64,000 bases of DNA from NCBI GenBank assembly GCA_963836085.1, contig CAWIHT010000002.1:62001-126000 (forward strand), given 5' to 3'. Each line of letters starts with the position of its first letter. Within the stretch, counting starts at the first letter, position 1. The position numbers and the translations under genes were made by a program. The DNA comes from JAHEEL01 sp963836085 (GTDB lineage Bacteria > Actinomycetota > Acidimicrobiia > Spongiisociales > UBA5794). The notes beneath the pieces are model-generated. The model had not been told where the DNA came from, did not search any database, and saw only the letters and a list, made by a program, of their open reading frames with translations. Below are positions 49,612 through 59,600 of this stretch, in pieces.

Positions 49612-49845
49612 CTAGAACCTGATGACCGGGCAGGTCAGGGTACGCACGATCCCTTCGACCGGTTGCACCGCGCTGACGACGAGTTGACCGAGCGCGTCAA
49701 CATCCTCGGCTTCGACGAACACGATCACGTCGTACGGGCCGGTCACCGCTTCGGTGGAGATGACGCCGGGCATGCCCCGGATGCCACCAGCTACGTCGGC
49801 GGCTCGGCCGGTGTCGGTCTGGATCAGAACGTATGCTCGAACCAC
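49612..49845 (-). CDS. Stand-alone Lrp/AsnC ligand-binding (RAM) domain protein
   Basis: A 77-residue single-domain protein: AYVLIQTDTGRAADVAGGIR, then VTGPYDVIVFVEAEDVDALG. It has no DNA-binding domain. Such SMART/RAM proteins bind amino acids and oligomerise, and may modulate full-length Lrp proteins. GTG start with AGGAGG close upstream. Confidence 0.88.
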   Translation of the reverse strand: MVRAYVLIQTDTGRAADVAGGIRGMPGVISTEAVTGPYDVIVFVEAEDVDALGQLVVSAVQPVEGIVRTLTCPVIRF

Positions 49846-49892
49846 GGTTCCTCCTCGCTTCGGGAGGTCAGTGTACCGGAGCGTCTCGCGGC

Positions 49893-50105
49893 TTAGTAGC
49901 CGTCTGCTCCGAAGCGGAGATCGCGGGCGTAGAGGCGGCCTGCGTCTTCGTCGGCGTCGAAGATGACGCGCTGGCCCTGGCGCAGCATGCGGAACATGGA
50001 GCCCTCGAGTGAGCCGGGCCGGAGGTAGACCTCGGAACGGTCGTCGTCACGGACAATCACACCGACGCCGGAAACCGGGTCGTAGACCTTGACGACGCCC
50101 TGCAC
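49893..50105 (-). CDS. Cold-shock-domain-like small protein, divergent
   Basis: A 70-residue beta-barrel protein. GVVKVYDPVSGVGVIVRDDD and EVYLRPGSLEG align with the start of CspA-type proteins, but the RNP1/RNP2 aromatic residues are missing (GFGFI and VFVH are absent). Nucleic-acid binding is therefore uncertain. It starts 3 nt after the rpmB stop, so it shares the L28 transcript. Confidence 0.75.
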   Translation of the reverse strand: MQGVVKVYDPVSGVGVIVRDDDRSEVYLRPGSLEGSMFRMLRQGQRVIFDADEDAGRLYARDLRFGADGY

Positions 50106-50108
50106 GGG

Positions 50109-50297
50109 CTAGACCTTCTCGACTTTGCCTGCCTTGATGCAGGACGTACAAACGCGGGCGCGACGCGAGTTGTTGCCGTGCTTCACGCGAACCCGCTGAA
50201 TGTTGGGCAACCAGCGGCGGCTGGACCGTTTGTGAGAGAAGCTGACTTGCTTGCCGAACCACGGCTCTTTGCCGCAGACTTCACACCGGTATGACAT
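50109..50297 (-). CDS. rpmB: 50S ribosomal protein L28
   Basis: A 62-residue L28 of the zinc-ribbon form with CEVCGKEP at the start and CTSCIKAG near the end; the core has VSFSHKRSSRRWLPNIQ. AGGAGGT lies 8 nt before the ATG, one of the best Shine-Dalgarno sites here. TAGCCT at 50328-50333 on the minus strand is a probable -10. Confidence 0.95.
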   Translation of the reverse strand: MSYRCEVCGKEPWFGKQVSFSHKRSSRRWLPNIQRVRVKHGNNSRRARVCTSCIKAGKVEKV

Positions 50298-50366
50298 GTG
50301 GGAGGACCTCCTGAGGTGACATGGGAGGCTAGCAGGGTCGGGCGAACAACGACCTTCGACCTGAGA

Positions 50367-50383
50367 GGGACCATCATGGTCCC
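50367..50383. promoter_or_regulatory. Perfect palindrome directly before recG
   Basis: GGGACCATCATGGTCCC has 8-bp arms and a single central base, ending one base before the GTG of recG. It also contains ATG-GTC-CCG-TGA, a three-codon ORF whose stop overlaps the GTG. It may be an operator or an RNA hairpin hiding the start. Confidence 0.5.
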
Positions 50384-52567
50384 GTGACCACGAACAGCAA
50401 ACCGAGGGCCGGGCGGTCCCTTGCCTATCTCTTCGGCATCCCGATCGACCGGGTCAAGGGCATCGGCCCACGCACCGCGAAGAAGCTGACCGACGCCGGG
50501 ATCGCCTCTGTCGGGCAATTGCTGCTCCACGCTCCGCGCCGCTACCTCGACCGCTCCCAACTGTTCGATCTGTCGTCGGTACCGCTTGGCGAAGAGGTCA
50601 CGGTCGGCGGCCTTGTCACGAGCACGTCTCGTCGGCGCATCTCGAGGAATCGCACGATGGTCGAAGCCACGATCACCGACGGGACGAGCACACTGAAGGC
50701 CGTTTGGTTCAACCCGTACATCAAGATCGCCGAGGGAGAGGAGGTCGCCCTCTCCGGCAAAGCCGAGCTGTTCCGCGGTCACCTCCAGATGAAGGCGCCG
50801 GACCTCGACCGACTCGGGGGTGAGGACTCGCTCGTCACCGGGCGCGTCGTCCCGATCCACCCGAGTGTCGGAGGCCTCGCCCCGACCAAGCTGCGGGTCT
50901 CGATGGACAACGCGCTGCGGCGGTCCCGTCCGATTGCCGAGGTCGTGCCGGGAGACATCCTTGACCGCCAGGGACTCGTCGGGCGCGACGAAGCCATCGT
51001 CGGGGTCCATTTCCCCGGCGACCGGGCGGAGTCGGACCGCGGGCGGGCACGCCTGATCTTTGACGAGTTCTTCCGGATCGAGGTGGCGCTTGCCCTCCGC
51101 AAGCAGCGTCAAGGGCTCCAAGCGCGAGGAGCGGAGCACACCGTCGACGGTCCCCTCGTAGAGCGATTTCTCGAAGCGCTCCCATATCGGCTCACCGGTG
51201 CTCAAGAGCGGGCCGTCGAGGAGATCCGTGTCGACCTCGCCGAGAAACACCCGATGCATCGGCTGCTCCAGGGAGAGGTCGGATCGGGGAAGACCGTGGT
51301 GGCGCTGGCCACGCTCCTGGCCGCCGTTCAGGGCGACTACCAGGGAGCGATCATGGCGCCGACCGAGGTTCTCGCCGAGCAGCACTACCTCTCAACCGTC
51401 GATGCACTGGAGGTCGCAGGGCTGGCCCCGGACGGAGGTCCGGGCGCCTCGGGTACCGGCAACCTCTTCGCCAGGGAAGGGCATCCCGATGTGCGGGTCG
51501 CCCTGCTCACGGCCAATCGTGCCATCACCAACTTCGGAGGAGGCGCCGACCGTTCAGCCGTTGTCGAGAGGATCTCGGATGGGGCGGCCGATATCGTGAT
51601 CGGCACCCACGCCCTGATTCAGGAGGGTGTCCACTTCGCCAGGCTCGGCATCGCGGTGGTCGACGAGCAGCATCGATTCGGCGTTCATCAACGAGTGATG
51701 CTGCGCGACAAGGCCGCCGACCACGACCCCGACTTGCTGATCATGACGGCGACCCCGATTCCTCGTACCCTCTCGATGACCCTGTACGGAGATCTCGACG
51801 TCTCGATACTCGATGAGATGCCACCCGGTCGCCTTCCCGTCGAGACCAGGCATGTTCCCAAGGACGCCGCGTCGCTCCAGACCGTTCAAGACCTCGTGCG
51901 CAGCGAGGCATCGGCCGGTCGCCAGGTGTTCGTGGTCTGCCCGCTGGTCGAAGACTCGTCCAAGCTGGAGGCCAAGTCGGCGGTCGCCGAGTACGAGCGG
52001 CTGCAGGCGGTGTACCCGGACCTCAGGCTCGGTCTGTTGCACGGTCAACTGAAGTCGTCCGACAAGGACGATGTCATGCATCGATTCCGGGCCGGCGAAC
52101 TCGACGTCCTGGTGGCGACGACCGTCATCGAAGTTGGGATCGACGTGCCGAACGCCACGGTGATGGTGATCGAGGACGCTGATCGATTCGGCCTCAGCCA
52201 ACTCCACCAGCTTCGGGGTCGCGTCGGCCGCGGATCGCAGGCGGCGACCTGTCTGCTCGTTGCGGACCCGAAGACCAGCGATGGCGAGCAACGAATTGCC
52301 GCCATGGTGTCCACGACCGACGGTTTCGTTCTCGCTGAGGAGGACTTGCGAATCCGAGGGCAGGGGACCGTATTCGGTGCCCGGCAGTCGGGCATGACCG
52401 ATCTGCGACTTGCCGACCTTCTTCGTGATGTCGAGGTGCTGGTCGAGGCGCGGCGGGAGGCGTTCGCCCTGGTGGATCAGGATCCGGATCTCGCGGAGCA
52501 TCCCGAACTTGCGGAGGAGATTCAGGCGATGCTCGGAGACGATGCAGAATGGCTCGAGCGGAGTTGA
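50384..52567 (+). CDS. recG: ATP-dependent DNA helicase RecG
   Basis: Protein of 727 residues. The wedge domain is N-terminal (VKGIGPRTAKKLTDAG and HAPRRYLDRS). Walker A GEVGSGKTV is near 298, motif II VVDEQHRFGVHQR near 425, and GRVGRGSQAATCLLV with the TRG region near 610. It reverses stalled replication forks. The GTG start is fixed by the palindrome and by homology from the first residues. Confidence 0.95.
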   Translation: MTTNSKPRAGRSLAYLFGIPIDRVKGIGPRTAKKLTDAGIASVGQLLLHAPRRYLDRSQLFDLSSVPLGEEVTVGGLVTSTSRRRISRNRTMVEATITDGTSTLKAVWFNPYIKIAEGEEVALSGKAELFRGHLQMKAPDLDRLGGEDSLVTGRVVPIHPSVGGLAPTKLRVSMDNALRRSRPIAEVVPGDILDRQGLVGRDEAIVGVHFPGDRAESDRGRARLIFDEFFRIEVALALRKQRQGLQARGAEHTVDGPLVERFLEALPYRLTGAQERAVEEIRVDLAEKHPMHRLLQGEVGSGKTVVALATLLAAVQGDYQGAIMAPTEVLAEQHYLSTVDALEVAGLAPDGGPGASGTGNLFAREGHPDVRVALLTANRAITNFGGGADRSAVVERISDGAADIVIGTHALIQEGVHFARLGIAVVDEQHRFGVHQRVMLRDKAADHDPDLLIMTATPIPRTLSMTLYGDLDVSILDEMPPGRLPVETRHVPKDAASLQTVQDLVRSEASAGRQVFVVCPLVEDSSKLEAKSAVAEYERLQAVYPDLRLGLLHGQLKSSDKDDVMHRFRAGELDVLVATTVIEVGIDVPNATVMVIEDADRFGLSQLHQLRGRVGRGSQAATCLLVADPKTSDGEQRIAAMVSTTDGFVLAEEDLRIRGQGTVFGARQSGMTDLRLADLLRDVEVLVEARREAFALVDQDPDLAEHPELAEEIQAMLGDDAEWLERS

Positions 52568-52593
52568 CGAGTGAACCTTGAGGGAGTGGGTGC

Positions 52594-53130
52594 ATGAGAA
52601 TCATCGCAGGTGAGGCGAAAGGCAGGCGTCTGGCCGCGCCTCGGAGCGGGACGCGGCCGTTCACCGGACGGGCCAAGGAGGCCGTGTTCTCATCCCTTGC
52701 GCGGTTCGTCCCCAATGCCGATGTGCTCGACCTCTTCGCCGGGAGTGGGTCCCTTGGCCTCGAAGCCCTCAGCCGGGGTGCTGCATCGGCAGTGTTTGTC
52801 GAACGCGATCGCTCCGCGGCCGCGGTCCTTTCAGCGAACGTTGCGTCGGTTGATTTGGGTGGCACGGTCGTGACGGTCGACGTCGACCGCTTCCTCGAAC
52901 GCGATCGCGGGACCTACGATCTTGTGTTTGTGGACCCCCCATTCGCGTGTTCGGACAGCGAGGTCGAGCGTGTACTGGGCCTCACTGGTGGACGTCTTGC
53001 GTCTGCCGGACGAATCGTCCTGCACCGACGTGCGGGGGGAACGACCCCGAAGTCCGATAATCTGCGGTGCGCCGACCGGCGACGGTACGGTGATAGCGAG
53101 ATCTGGATCCTTGAGAAGGAGCAACCGTGA
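52594..53130 (+). CDS. rsmD: 16S rRNA (guanine966-N2)-methyltransferase
   Basis: Protein of 178 residues. MRIIAGEAKGRRL starts the family, DLFAGSGSLGLEALSRGA is the SAM site, and VFVDPPFA the catalytic DPPF. GGGAG lies before the ATG. It overlaps coaD by ATGA-type overlap, a conserved pairing. Confidence 0.94.
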   Translation: MRIIAGEAKGRRLAAPRSGTRPFTGRAKEAVFSSLARFVPNADVLDLFAGSGSLGLEALSRGAASAVFVERDRSAAAVLSANVASVDLGGTVVTVDVDRFLERDRGTYDLVFVDPPFACSDSEVERVLGLTGGRLASAGRIVLHRRAGGTTPKSDNLRCADRRRYGDSEIWILEKEQP

Positions 53131-53600
53131 CCGCGGCGCTTGTCCCCGGTAGTTTTGACCCGCCTACCAACGGGCATCTTGATGTGATTGAGCGTTGCGT
53201 CGGCATCTTCGATGAGGTGATTGTGGGCGTCATTCGCAACCCGTCGAAGTCTCCGCTCTTCGATGAAGAGGAACGGATCGAGATGCTTACCGACCTCTGT
53301 TCGCAGTGGGAGACCGTCCGGATCGGTTCGTTTGGCGGACTGCTCGTCGACTATGCAGAACAGAGTGGTGCCGACGTGGTCGTCAAAGGCCTGCGAGCCA
53401 TCACCGACTTCGACTACGAGTTCCAGATGTCGCAGATGAACCGCCACTTGTCTGGCATCGTCACCCTGTTCGTTGCGACCAAGCCGGAGTACGGCTATCT
53501 ATCGTCCTCGCTGGTCAAAGAGGTTTCCCGTCTCGGCGGCACCGTCGACGCTCTCGTCCCTGCGAGCGTCGCGGCGGCCATGAAGGAGCGTTACGCATGA
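53127..53600 (+). CDS. coaD: Pantetheine-phosphate adenylyltransferase
   Basis: Protein of 157 residues. The nucleotide site GSFDPPTNGHLDV is at 8-20 and the YGYLSSSLVKEV motif near 130. It makes dephospho-CoA. Start at GTG 53127 overlapping rsmD. Confidence 0.96.
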   Translation: MTAALVPGSFDPPTNGHLDVIERCVGIFDEVIVGVIRNPSKSPLFDEEERIEMLTDLCSQWETVRIGSFGGLLVDYAEQSGADVVVKGLRAITDFDYEFQMSQMNRHLSGIVTLFVATKPEYGYLSSSLVKEVSRLGGTVDALVPASVAAAMKERYA

Positions 53601-54121
53601 CCATGGAACATCCCGAACACCCGCAGTCACCGCCACCCGTGCCGGGCGGACTGCTCGACCTGCTCGAGAATCTCATGATCGAGATCGAGAACGCTCGCCA
53701 GGTCCCGCTGTCGAACAGCGTGATGATCAACCAGGATGAGACCCTTGACGAACTCGCCCGGATCCAGACCGGACTCCCGGAAGAGCTCAGAGCCGCTCGT
53801 TGGATGGTGCGGGAGCGCGAGGCGTATATCGCTCGCACCAACGAGAAGGCCCGCGAAGTCATCGCGGATGCGAAGCAGCGCTCGGATCTGATGGTGTCGG
53901 AGTCCTATATCGTCCAAGAAGCGGTCGAAGAAGCGAACACGCTCGTGCGGAACGCCGAGACCGAGGCGCGACGGATCCGGCTCGAGTCGGAGGATTTCGC
54001 GGAGCGACACCTCGCCGAAGCCGAGCAGGTCCTTGCCGAACTCCTCCGGTATGTCCGGGAGGCACGGTCGGAGTTGCACCAGTCATTGCCGCCGAGTGCC
54101 CCGCCACCCGTGAGCCAGTGA
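53597..54121 (+). CDS. SepIVA-like coiled-coil septum/envelope protein
   Basis: Protein of 174 residues starting at the ATG that overlaps the coaD stop; an ATG at 53603 is possible. A proline-rich start precedes a DivIVA-like coiled coil from about 60 to 160, with NEKAREVIADAKQRSDLMVSE and EEANTLVRNAETEARRI. In Mycobacterium the septation protein SepIVA lies beside the DUF177 and rnc genes, as here. Function by analogy: polar or septal growth. Confidence 0.72.
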   Translation: MTMEHPEHPQSPPPVPGGLLDLLENLMIEIENARQVPLSNSVMINQDETLDELARIQTGLPEELRAARWMVREREAYIARTNEKAREVIADAKQRSDLMVSESYIVQEAVEEANTLVRNAETEARRIRLESEDFAERHLAEAEQVLAELLRYVREARSELHQSLPPSAPPPVSQ

Positions 54122-54159
54122 GTAGTAGCTGAGCAGCTGAGGAGCCGAGGGAGGGTCCC

Positions 54160-54663
54160 ATGCAGCGTTCGCCGTTCCTTATTGAAGTCTCCGACCTCAT
54201 CGGGCGTGATGTTCCGCCGCGGGCGGTGGTGATCGAGGTCGTGGTCGACTGGCGGCTCGACATGAGCCGCATTCTTCCCGCCCCGCCCCTCGTGGCGGAG
54301 CTCTCCGTCGGGTCGGTTCCCGGAGGGATCCTGGTGCGCGGCGAGGTCTGCTACACCGCAGAGCACACCTGTCGCCGCTGCCTCACCGACTTCGAGGACG
54401 ACGGATGCGATCCGGTTACCGGCCTGTTCGAAGTGGACCCGGGCGAGGATGCATACCCGATCGAGGGCACCGTCATCGACCTCGAACCATTCCTCAGAGA
54501 CGAGACGCTCCTCGGGCTTCCGCTCCTTCCCGTCTGCAGCGAATCATGCGAGGGACTTGTGAGTACATTGGATATAGACTTGAATACCGACCCCCCGGGA
54601 GAAGAAGCCGACACCGGCTCACCGTTCGCCGTGTTGCGCGATCTCCTCCCGCCCGGAGACTGA
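54160..54663 (+). CDS. YceD family (DUF177) protein
   Basis: Protein of 167 residues with ELSVGSVPGGILVRGEV, then CRRCLTDFEDDG, and a late CSESCEG. DUF177 proteins sit before rpmF across bacteria and influence 23S rRNA or L32 supply. GAGGGAG lies before the ATG. Confidence 0.88.
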   Translation: MQRSPFLIEVSDLIGRDVPPRAVVIEVVVDWRLDMSRILPAPPLVAELSVGSVPGGILVRGEVCYTAEHTCRRCLTDFEDDGCDPVTGLFEVDPGEDAYPIEGTVIDLEPFLRDETLLGLPLLPVCSESCEGLVSTLDIDLNTDPPGEEADTGSPFAVLRDLLPPGD

Positions 54664-54681
54664 CGAAACGAGGCTTTCCAG

Positions 54682-54858
54682 ATGGCCGTCCCAAAGAAGA
54701 AGATGTCGCGATCCCGTACTCGCCGACGCAAGGCACAGTGGAAGGTGTCGAGTCCAACGGTCGCCACCTGCGGCCAGTGTGGCGCCAAGCACATCCCGCA
54801 CCGCGTGTGCCACGAGTGCGGCAGCTACAACGGTCGCGAGATCATCGCAGAAGTCTGA
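54682..54858 (+). CDS. rpmF: 50S ribosomal protein L32
   Basis: A 58-residue L32: MAVPKKKMSRSRTRRRKAQW at the start, then a zinc ribbon CGQCGAKHIPHRVCHECG. It lies between DUF177 and plsX as in most bacteria. The frame ends at TGA 54856-54858. Confidence 0.95.
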   Translation: MAVPKKKMSRSRTRRRKAQWKVSSPTVATCGQCGAKHIPHRVCHECGSYNGREIIAEV

Positions 54859-54865
54859 CATCGCT

Positions 54866-55843
54866 ATGGCGAGGGTCGTCGTCGACGCAATGGGTGGCGA
54901 CCATGCTCCGCTCGAGATTGTTCGCGGAGCGATCGATGCAGCAACCAACGGCGTTGAAGTAATACTTGTCGGCGACCGATCGCAGATCGTTCCCGTACTT
55001 GAGCGGTTTGACACCGATCTCCCCATCGTCGATGCGAGCGAGGTCGTCGAGATGGGGGAGGATCCCGCTCGCGCTGTCCGTGAGAAGAAGGACGCCTCCA
55101 TCATGGTGGCCGCCCGGCTCGTCAAGGACGGCAACGCCCAGGCCATGTTCTCCGCCGGTAGCACCGGCGCCGCGCTCGCCGCTTCGGCGTTCGTCATCGG
55201 TCGTCTCCCCGGCGTGTCCCGCCCCGCGATCGCATCCATCTTCCCGACGCGAGAGATCGTTCTCGACGTCGGAGCCAACCTCGAAGTAGGGCCTGAGCAG
55301 CTCACGCAATTCGGCGTCATGGGGTATGCAGTCGCCAAGGTCTTCCTTGAACTCGATGACCCCCGCGTCGGCCTTGTCAACATCGGTGAGGAAGCCGGCA
55401 AGGGACGGGAGCTCGAGCAAGTGGCTCACGGATTGCTCGAGCAGGTGGATGGGCTCAACTTCATCGGCAATGTCGAGGGCCGCGATCTTGGTCAGGACCG
55501 CGCCGACGTGTTCGTCACCGACGGATACACCGGCAACGTGCTGCTCAAGACCGGAGAGGGGACCAGTCGTGCCCTGTTCCGTGTGTTGATGGAGGCGCTC
55601 CAGGCCGACGAGTACCAGTCCGCCCTGGCAGAACTGCTCCCGGCCTTCATGAGACTCCGCCAGCAAATCGACCCGGAGACGATGGGCGGGGCGCATCTTG
55701 TCGGAACCAAGGGGGTTGTCGTGATCGGTCACGGCGCGAGCTCTCACCGCGCCGCAGCCAACGCGATCACCATGGCGGCCGAGGGAGCGGGCCACGGCCT
55801 CGTCGACCTCGTCGCCGAAGGCATCGGACACACCGCGAAATGA
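54866..55843 (+). CDS. plsX: Phosphate acyltransferase PlsX
   Basis: Protein of 325 residues starting VVVDAMGGDHAP, then MFSAGSTGAALAAS and VLDVGANLE, and ending with VVIGHGASSHRAAANAI. It makes acyl-phosphate from acyl-ACP for phospholipid synthesis. It overlaps rnc by ATGA. Confidence 0.95.
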   Translation: MARVVVDAMGGDHAPLEIVRGAIDAATNGVEVILVGDRSQIVPVLERFDTDLPIVDASEVVEMGEDPARAVREKKDASIMVAARLVKDGNAQAMFSAGSTGAALAASAFVIGRLPGVSRPAIASIFPTREIVLDVGANLEVGPEQLTQFGVMGYAVAKVFLELDDPRVGLVNIGEEAGKGRELEQVAHGLLEQVDGLNFIGNVEGRDLGQDRADVFVTDGYTGNVLLKTGEGTSRALFRVLMEALQADEYQSALAELLPAFMRLRQQIDPETMGGAHLVGTKGVVVIGHGASSHRAAANAITMAAEGAGHGLVDLVAEGIGHTAK

Positions 55844-56547
55844 CCGCAGGAGCGACCGACCCGCAGGCCGCAGCGGATCACCTCGAAGACGTATTGGGTC
55901 TCCGCCTCAACGATCTCGAACTGCTCGAGGCAGCGCTTACGCACCCGTCCTACGCATCGGAGCACTCCCGCTGCGGCGACTATCAGCGCCTGGAATTCCT
56001 CGGAGATGCGGTTCTCGAATTGGCGGTCACACACTACATCTACGAGGAGTACCCGGATGCTACGGAAGGGGAGATGACGCTCCTCCGGGCTGCCGTAGTC
56101 TCCGAACCGGCGCTCGGCCTGATCGCCGAGATGTGGGGCATCGGCGCACTCATGCTCCTCGGCCGGGGCGAGGACCTATCGGGTGGGCGCGACAAGCACT
56201 CGATTCTCTCCGACGTAGTCGAGTCGCTGCTCGGCGCCATATTCCTCGATGCGGGATTCGACCGCGCCGAACAGATCGTGCGCGACCATTGGGCAGCGAT
56301 GATTGACGAACGCGCTGGGGCGCCGGGCCACCGTGACTACAAGACCCGCCTCCAGGAACTCCTCGTCGCCTCTGGGAAGACCGTCGCATACGAGGTGGCT
56401 GACGAGGGCCCGCAGCACGCCAAGCAGTTCACCGCCACCGTGCAAGCCGCGGGCGAAGTGCTCGCAACCGGGACCGGCACCTCGAAGAAGCGCTCCGAAC
56501 AAGAAGCAGCCCGCCGAGCCCTCGAGGTGCTCGCTCAGCGCTCGTAG
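55840..56547 (+). CDS. rnc: Ribonuclease III
   Basis: Protein of 235 residues. LTHPSYASEH and the signature RLEFLGDAVLELAV lie near 28-60, with KHSILSDVVESLLGAIFLDAGF near 108. The dsRNA-binding domain fills 160-230. It processes rRNA and structured RNAs; the two structured RNAs in this window are possible substrates, which is speculation. Confidence 0.96.
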   Translation: MTAGATDPQAAADHLEDVLGLRLNDLELLEAALTHPSYASEHSRCGDYQRLEFLGDAVLELAVTHYIYEEYPDATEGEMTLLRAAVVSEPALGLIAEMWGIGALMLLGRGEDLSGGRDKHSILSDVVESLLGAIFLDAGFDRAEQIVRDHWAAMIDERAGAPGHRDYKTRLQELLVASGKTVAYEVADEGPQHAKQFTATVQAAGEVLATGTGTSKKRSEQEAARRALEVLAQRS

Positions 56548-56557
56548 TTCGTCTGGC

Positions 56558-56574
56558 GTCTGGCGACCGGCGAC
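56558..56574 (-). repeat. Dispersed GTCGCC intergenic repeat, inverted copy
   Basis: Reverse complement of GTCTGGCGACCGGCGAC, 10 nt after the rnc stop; matches the copies at 9536 and 40848. Confidence 0.45.
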
Positions 56575-56603
56575 GCAAGTCACACGCATGTAATTCGTAT
56601 GGC

Positions 56604-56609
56604 TATGCT
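56604..56609 (+). promoter_or_regulatory. Leaderless -10 hexamer of smc
   Basis: TATGCT with an 8-nt gap to the GTG at 56618; no Shine-Dalgarno is present. Confidence 0.45.
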
Positions 56610-56617
56610 TCCTCGCT

Positions 56618-59600
56618 GTGCTGCTTAAGAAGCTCACGCTTGTCGGCTTCAAGTCATTTGCCGACCGCACCCGGCTCGAATTCGACGCCGGGGTGAACGT
56701 CGTGGTCGGCCCGAATGGGTCGGGCAAGTCGAATCTTCTCGATGCCATTGCGTGGGTCATGGGCACCCAGGCTACGCGCTCGCTGAGGACCGAGAAGATG
56801 GAGGACGTCGTCTTCGCAGGCACGGCGACCCGGCCGTCGGTCTCCCGTGCCGAGGTCTCGCTCACGTTCGACAACGCCGACGGATTCCTACCGGTCGACC
56901 TCGCGGAGATCACAATCACGCGGCGTCTCTACCGGGACGGCACCTCCGAGTACGAGATGAATCGGACTCCGTGCCGCCTGCTCGATATCCAGGAACTGCT
57001 CTCGGACGGCGGTGTGGGCCGACACCAGCATGTCCTGGTCTCGCAGGGTCAGATCGGAACGGTCCTCACTGCGCGTCCCGACGAGCACCGAGCCGTCATC
57101 GAGGAAGCTGCTGGAATCACGAAGCATCGCGGCAGACGAGACCGCGCGATTCGCCGGCTGGAAGCCACCGAGATGGATGTCGACCGTCTGAACGACATCC
57201 TCGTCGAGAAGCGTCGGGCCCTCCGACCCCTGAAGCGTCAATCCAACGCGGCAGCCCGCCACGGATCGGTGAAGTCTGAAGCGAAGGCGCTGCGCCTCTG
57301 GCTCGGTGGTGAAGCGATCCGAGATTTGCGGAAGCGAGAAGCTGAAGCCTCCGCTGAAGACGAGTCCCGATCAGCTCAACTCGTCCTCGAAGAAGCTGAA
57401 CACGAGACGCTCCTTGTCGAGCTCGCGGAACTCCGGGCATCGGCCGGCGAAGCGGGGGCGGCGCTCGAGCGCGACACTGCGGCCGCGGCCCGGCTGGAGA
57501 CCGTGGTCGAGCGTCTCCGTCGGTACGGTCTGGTTGCACGAGAGCGCCGGGTCGCGATCGAAGGCCGGATTGAGGGGGCAGGGGAGCGTCGCAACGACCT
57601 CGACACCGAGCTCGAAGAGTTGGCGGCCGGCATCGAAGACGCGACCGAATCCGAGTTGCGGCTCGCCGATGTGGTCGAGCGCCGCACGGTCGCCCTCGAA
57701 GCCCTCGAGGACGAAGAACGGATGCTCTCCGAACAGGTCCAACTGCCGGCGGAAGGCCTTGTGGCCAACCTCCGAGGCGACTTGCGGGCCCTCGAAAACG
57801 CGTCCGAGCGAGATGGCCGTGAGATGGAGGCGATTGCTTCGCGACGCCGAGTCGTGGCCGCACGCCTCGAAGAGGAATCGAACGAGACCGTCGAACTGAA
57901 CCAGTCGATCCAGCAGGCTGATGCCGCCGTCACCGCCGCACAGCGCGGATACGATGAAGCCCGGGCACGCCGAGAAGCGGTCGAGGAAGTGTGGGAGAGC
58001 GTCGACCGGGAGCACTCCGATGTACTCCTCGCCATTGCTGCGGGAGAGGCCCGGATCGAGGCGCACGAGGCAGCAATCGCCGACATCGGCGATCCGACCG
58101 CCCGCACGATGACCGCACAGCATGAGGGGATCGCAGGGGTCGTCGCGGCATCGCTCGACGCGCCACCGGAGGTCGCCATCGCCGTCGACCGAGCGCTCGG
58201 AGCGTGGGCCGACGCCTTCCTGGCCTCCGACCACAGCAACATCCACAACGTGACGAGCGCCCTGAAGGCGGAGGGGCTCGGTGGCGTATCTCTGGTCACG
58301 CCCACGCCGGCTGAGCGTGTGCCGGCACGTGAGGCGGCCGGCGAACTGGGACTCGACGCACTGGTTGATCTGCTCGGACCGGACGCAGACCTCTCGGTCG
58401 CCGAAGGTCTTCTGGGTGACGTCGTCTACGCGGCCGGGTGGGAAGCGGCATGGCGTGTCGTCGAACGGTTCCCCCACCTCCGCACGGTCACGCCGGAGGG
58501 CGATGTGATCGCGGCTTCGGGCATCCACGTCGCCCAGCCCGACGGCACCGGATTTGCCGCCCTCGAAGCGGCCCGGGTTCAGCTCGAGATCGCAGAACGG
58601 GAACGATCGAGAACCGAGAGCCGTCGCACGTCGATCGCGCGAGACCTCGAAGCCGCCCGCCGGGTGGAGCGCACCGCACTCGACGACGTTGAAGCGCTCG
58701 AGGCGAGGATTGCCGGTCACACAGAGGCTCTGGACCTCGTGGGGCGGGCACGCGCTGAAGGCGAGTCAGAGCGCGAACGCCTCAACATGCGCGCAGCGGC
58801 GCTGGCCGAGGCGGAGAGCGCTCGAGCTGAGCGGATCACCGAACTCCGTGAGCGCCTCGCCGAACTCGAAGGCGAAGAGGCTGCACGTCAGGCCGCATGG
58901 GAGGCATTGAACCTGCGACGCCACGACGTTGCCACCCGCCGTGACGCCGCTCGCCGCCTACGAGAGGAATCCGGTGCAGAGCTCGCCGGTATCGCCGAAC
59001 GCCGGACGCTGCTGCAGCGCAGGATCGAACGAGTCACCTTCGAGTTGAACCAGCTGGAACTGCTCCCCGAGGATGACTCCCGGATCGAGGCCCTCTCCGA
59101 GATCGAAGACCGGGCCGCTCGCGTCGCTGTCGTGGCGCAGAAGCACATTGTCGAACTGCGAGAACGGCAGCGGGCGCTGCGCCTCGAAGTTGGCGATGCG
59201 GCAGACTCCCTCGGCGTCGCAGAGCAGCGTCGCGAGGAACTTGAGGTCTCGATATCGCTCGCCAAGGAACGCCGATCGATCCTTGCTGTCGAACTGGCCG
59301 AGGCCAGAGTCCGCATGGAGACGAGTGCGGAACGCCTGCGCCGGGACGCCGACGCAACCGTCGAAGAGGCCCTCGTGGCGCCTCGCCCGGAGCTCGACGA
59401 GGGTGTCGTCCCGAAGGACCGGCTCGAGAGCCTCGAGGCCGACCTGCGCCGGATGGGCCCGATCAACCCTCTGGCGGCCGCCGAATACGACGAGCTTGCC
59501 GGTGAGGTCGCCCTGCTCGACGACCAGCTCGCCGATCTCAACGAGTCGAGAAGCGAACTCCGCAAGGTGATCGCGGCGCTGGACGAGGAGATGGCCAACC

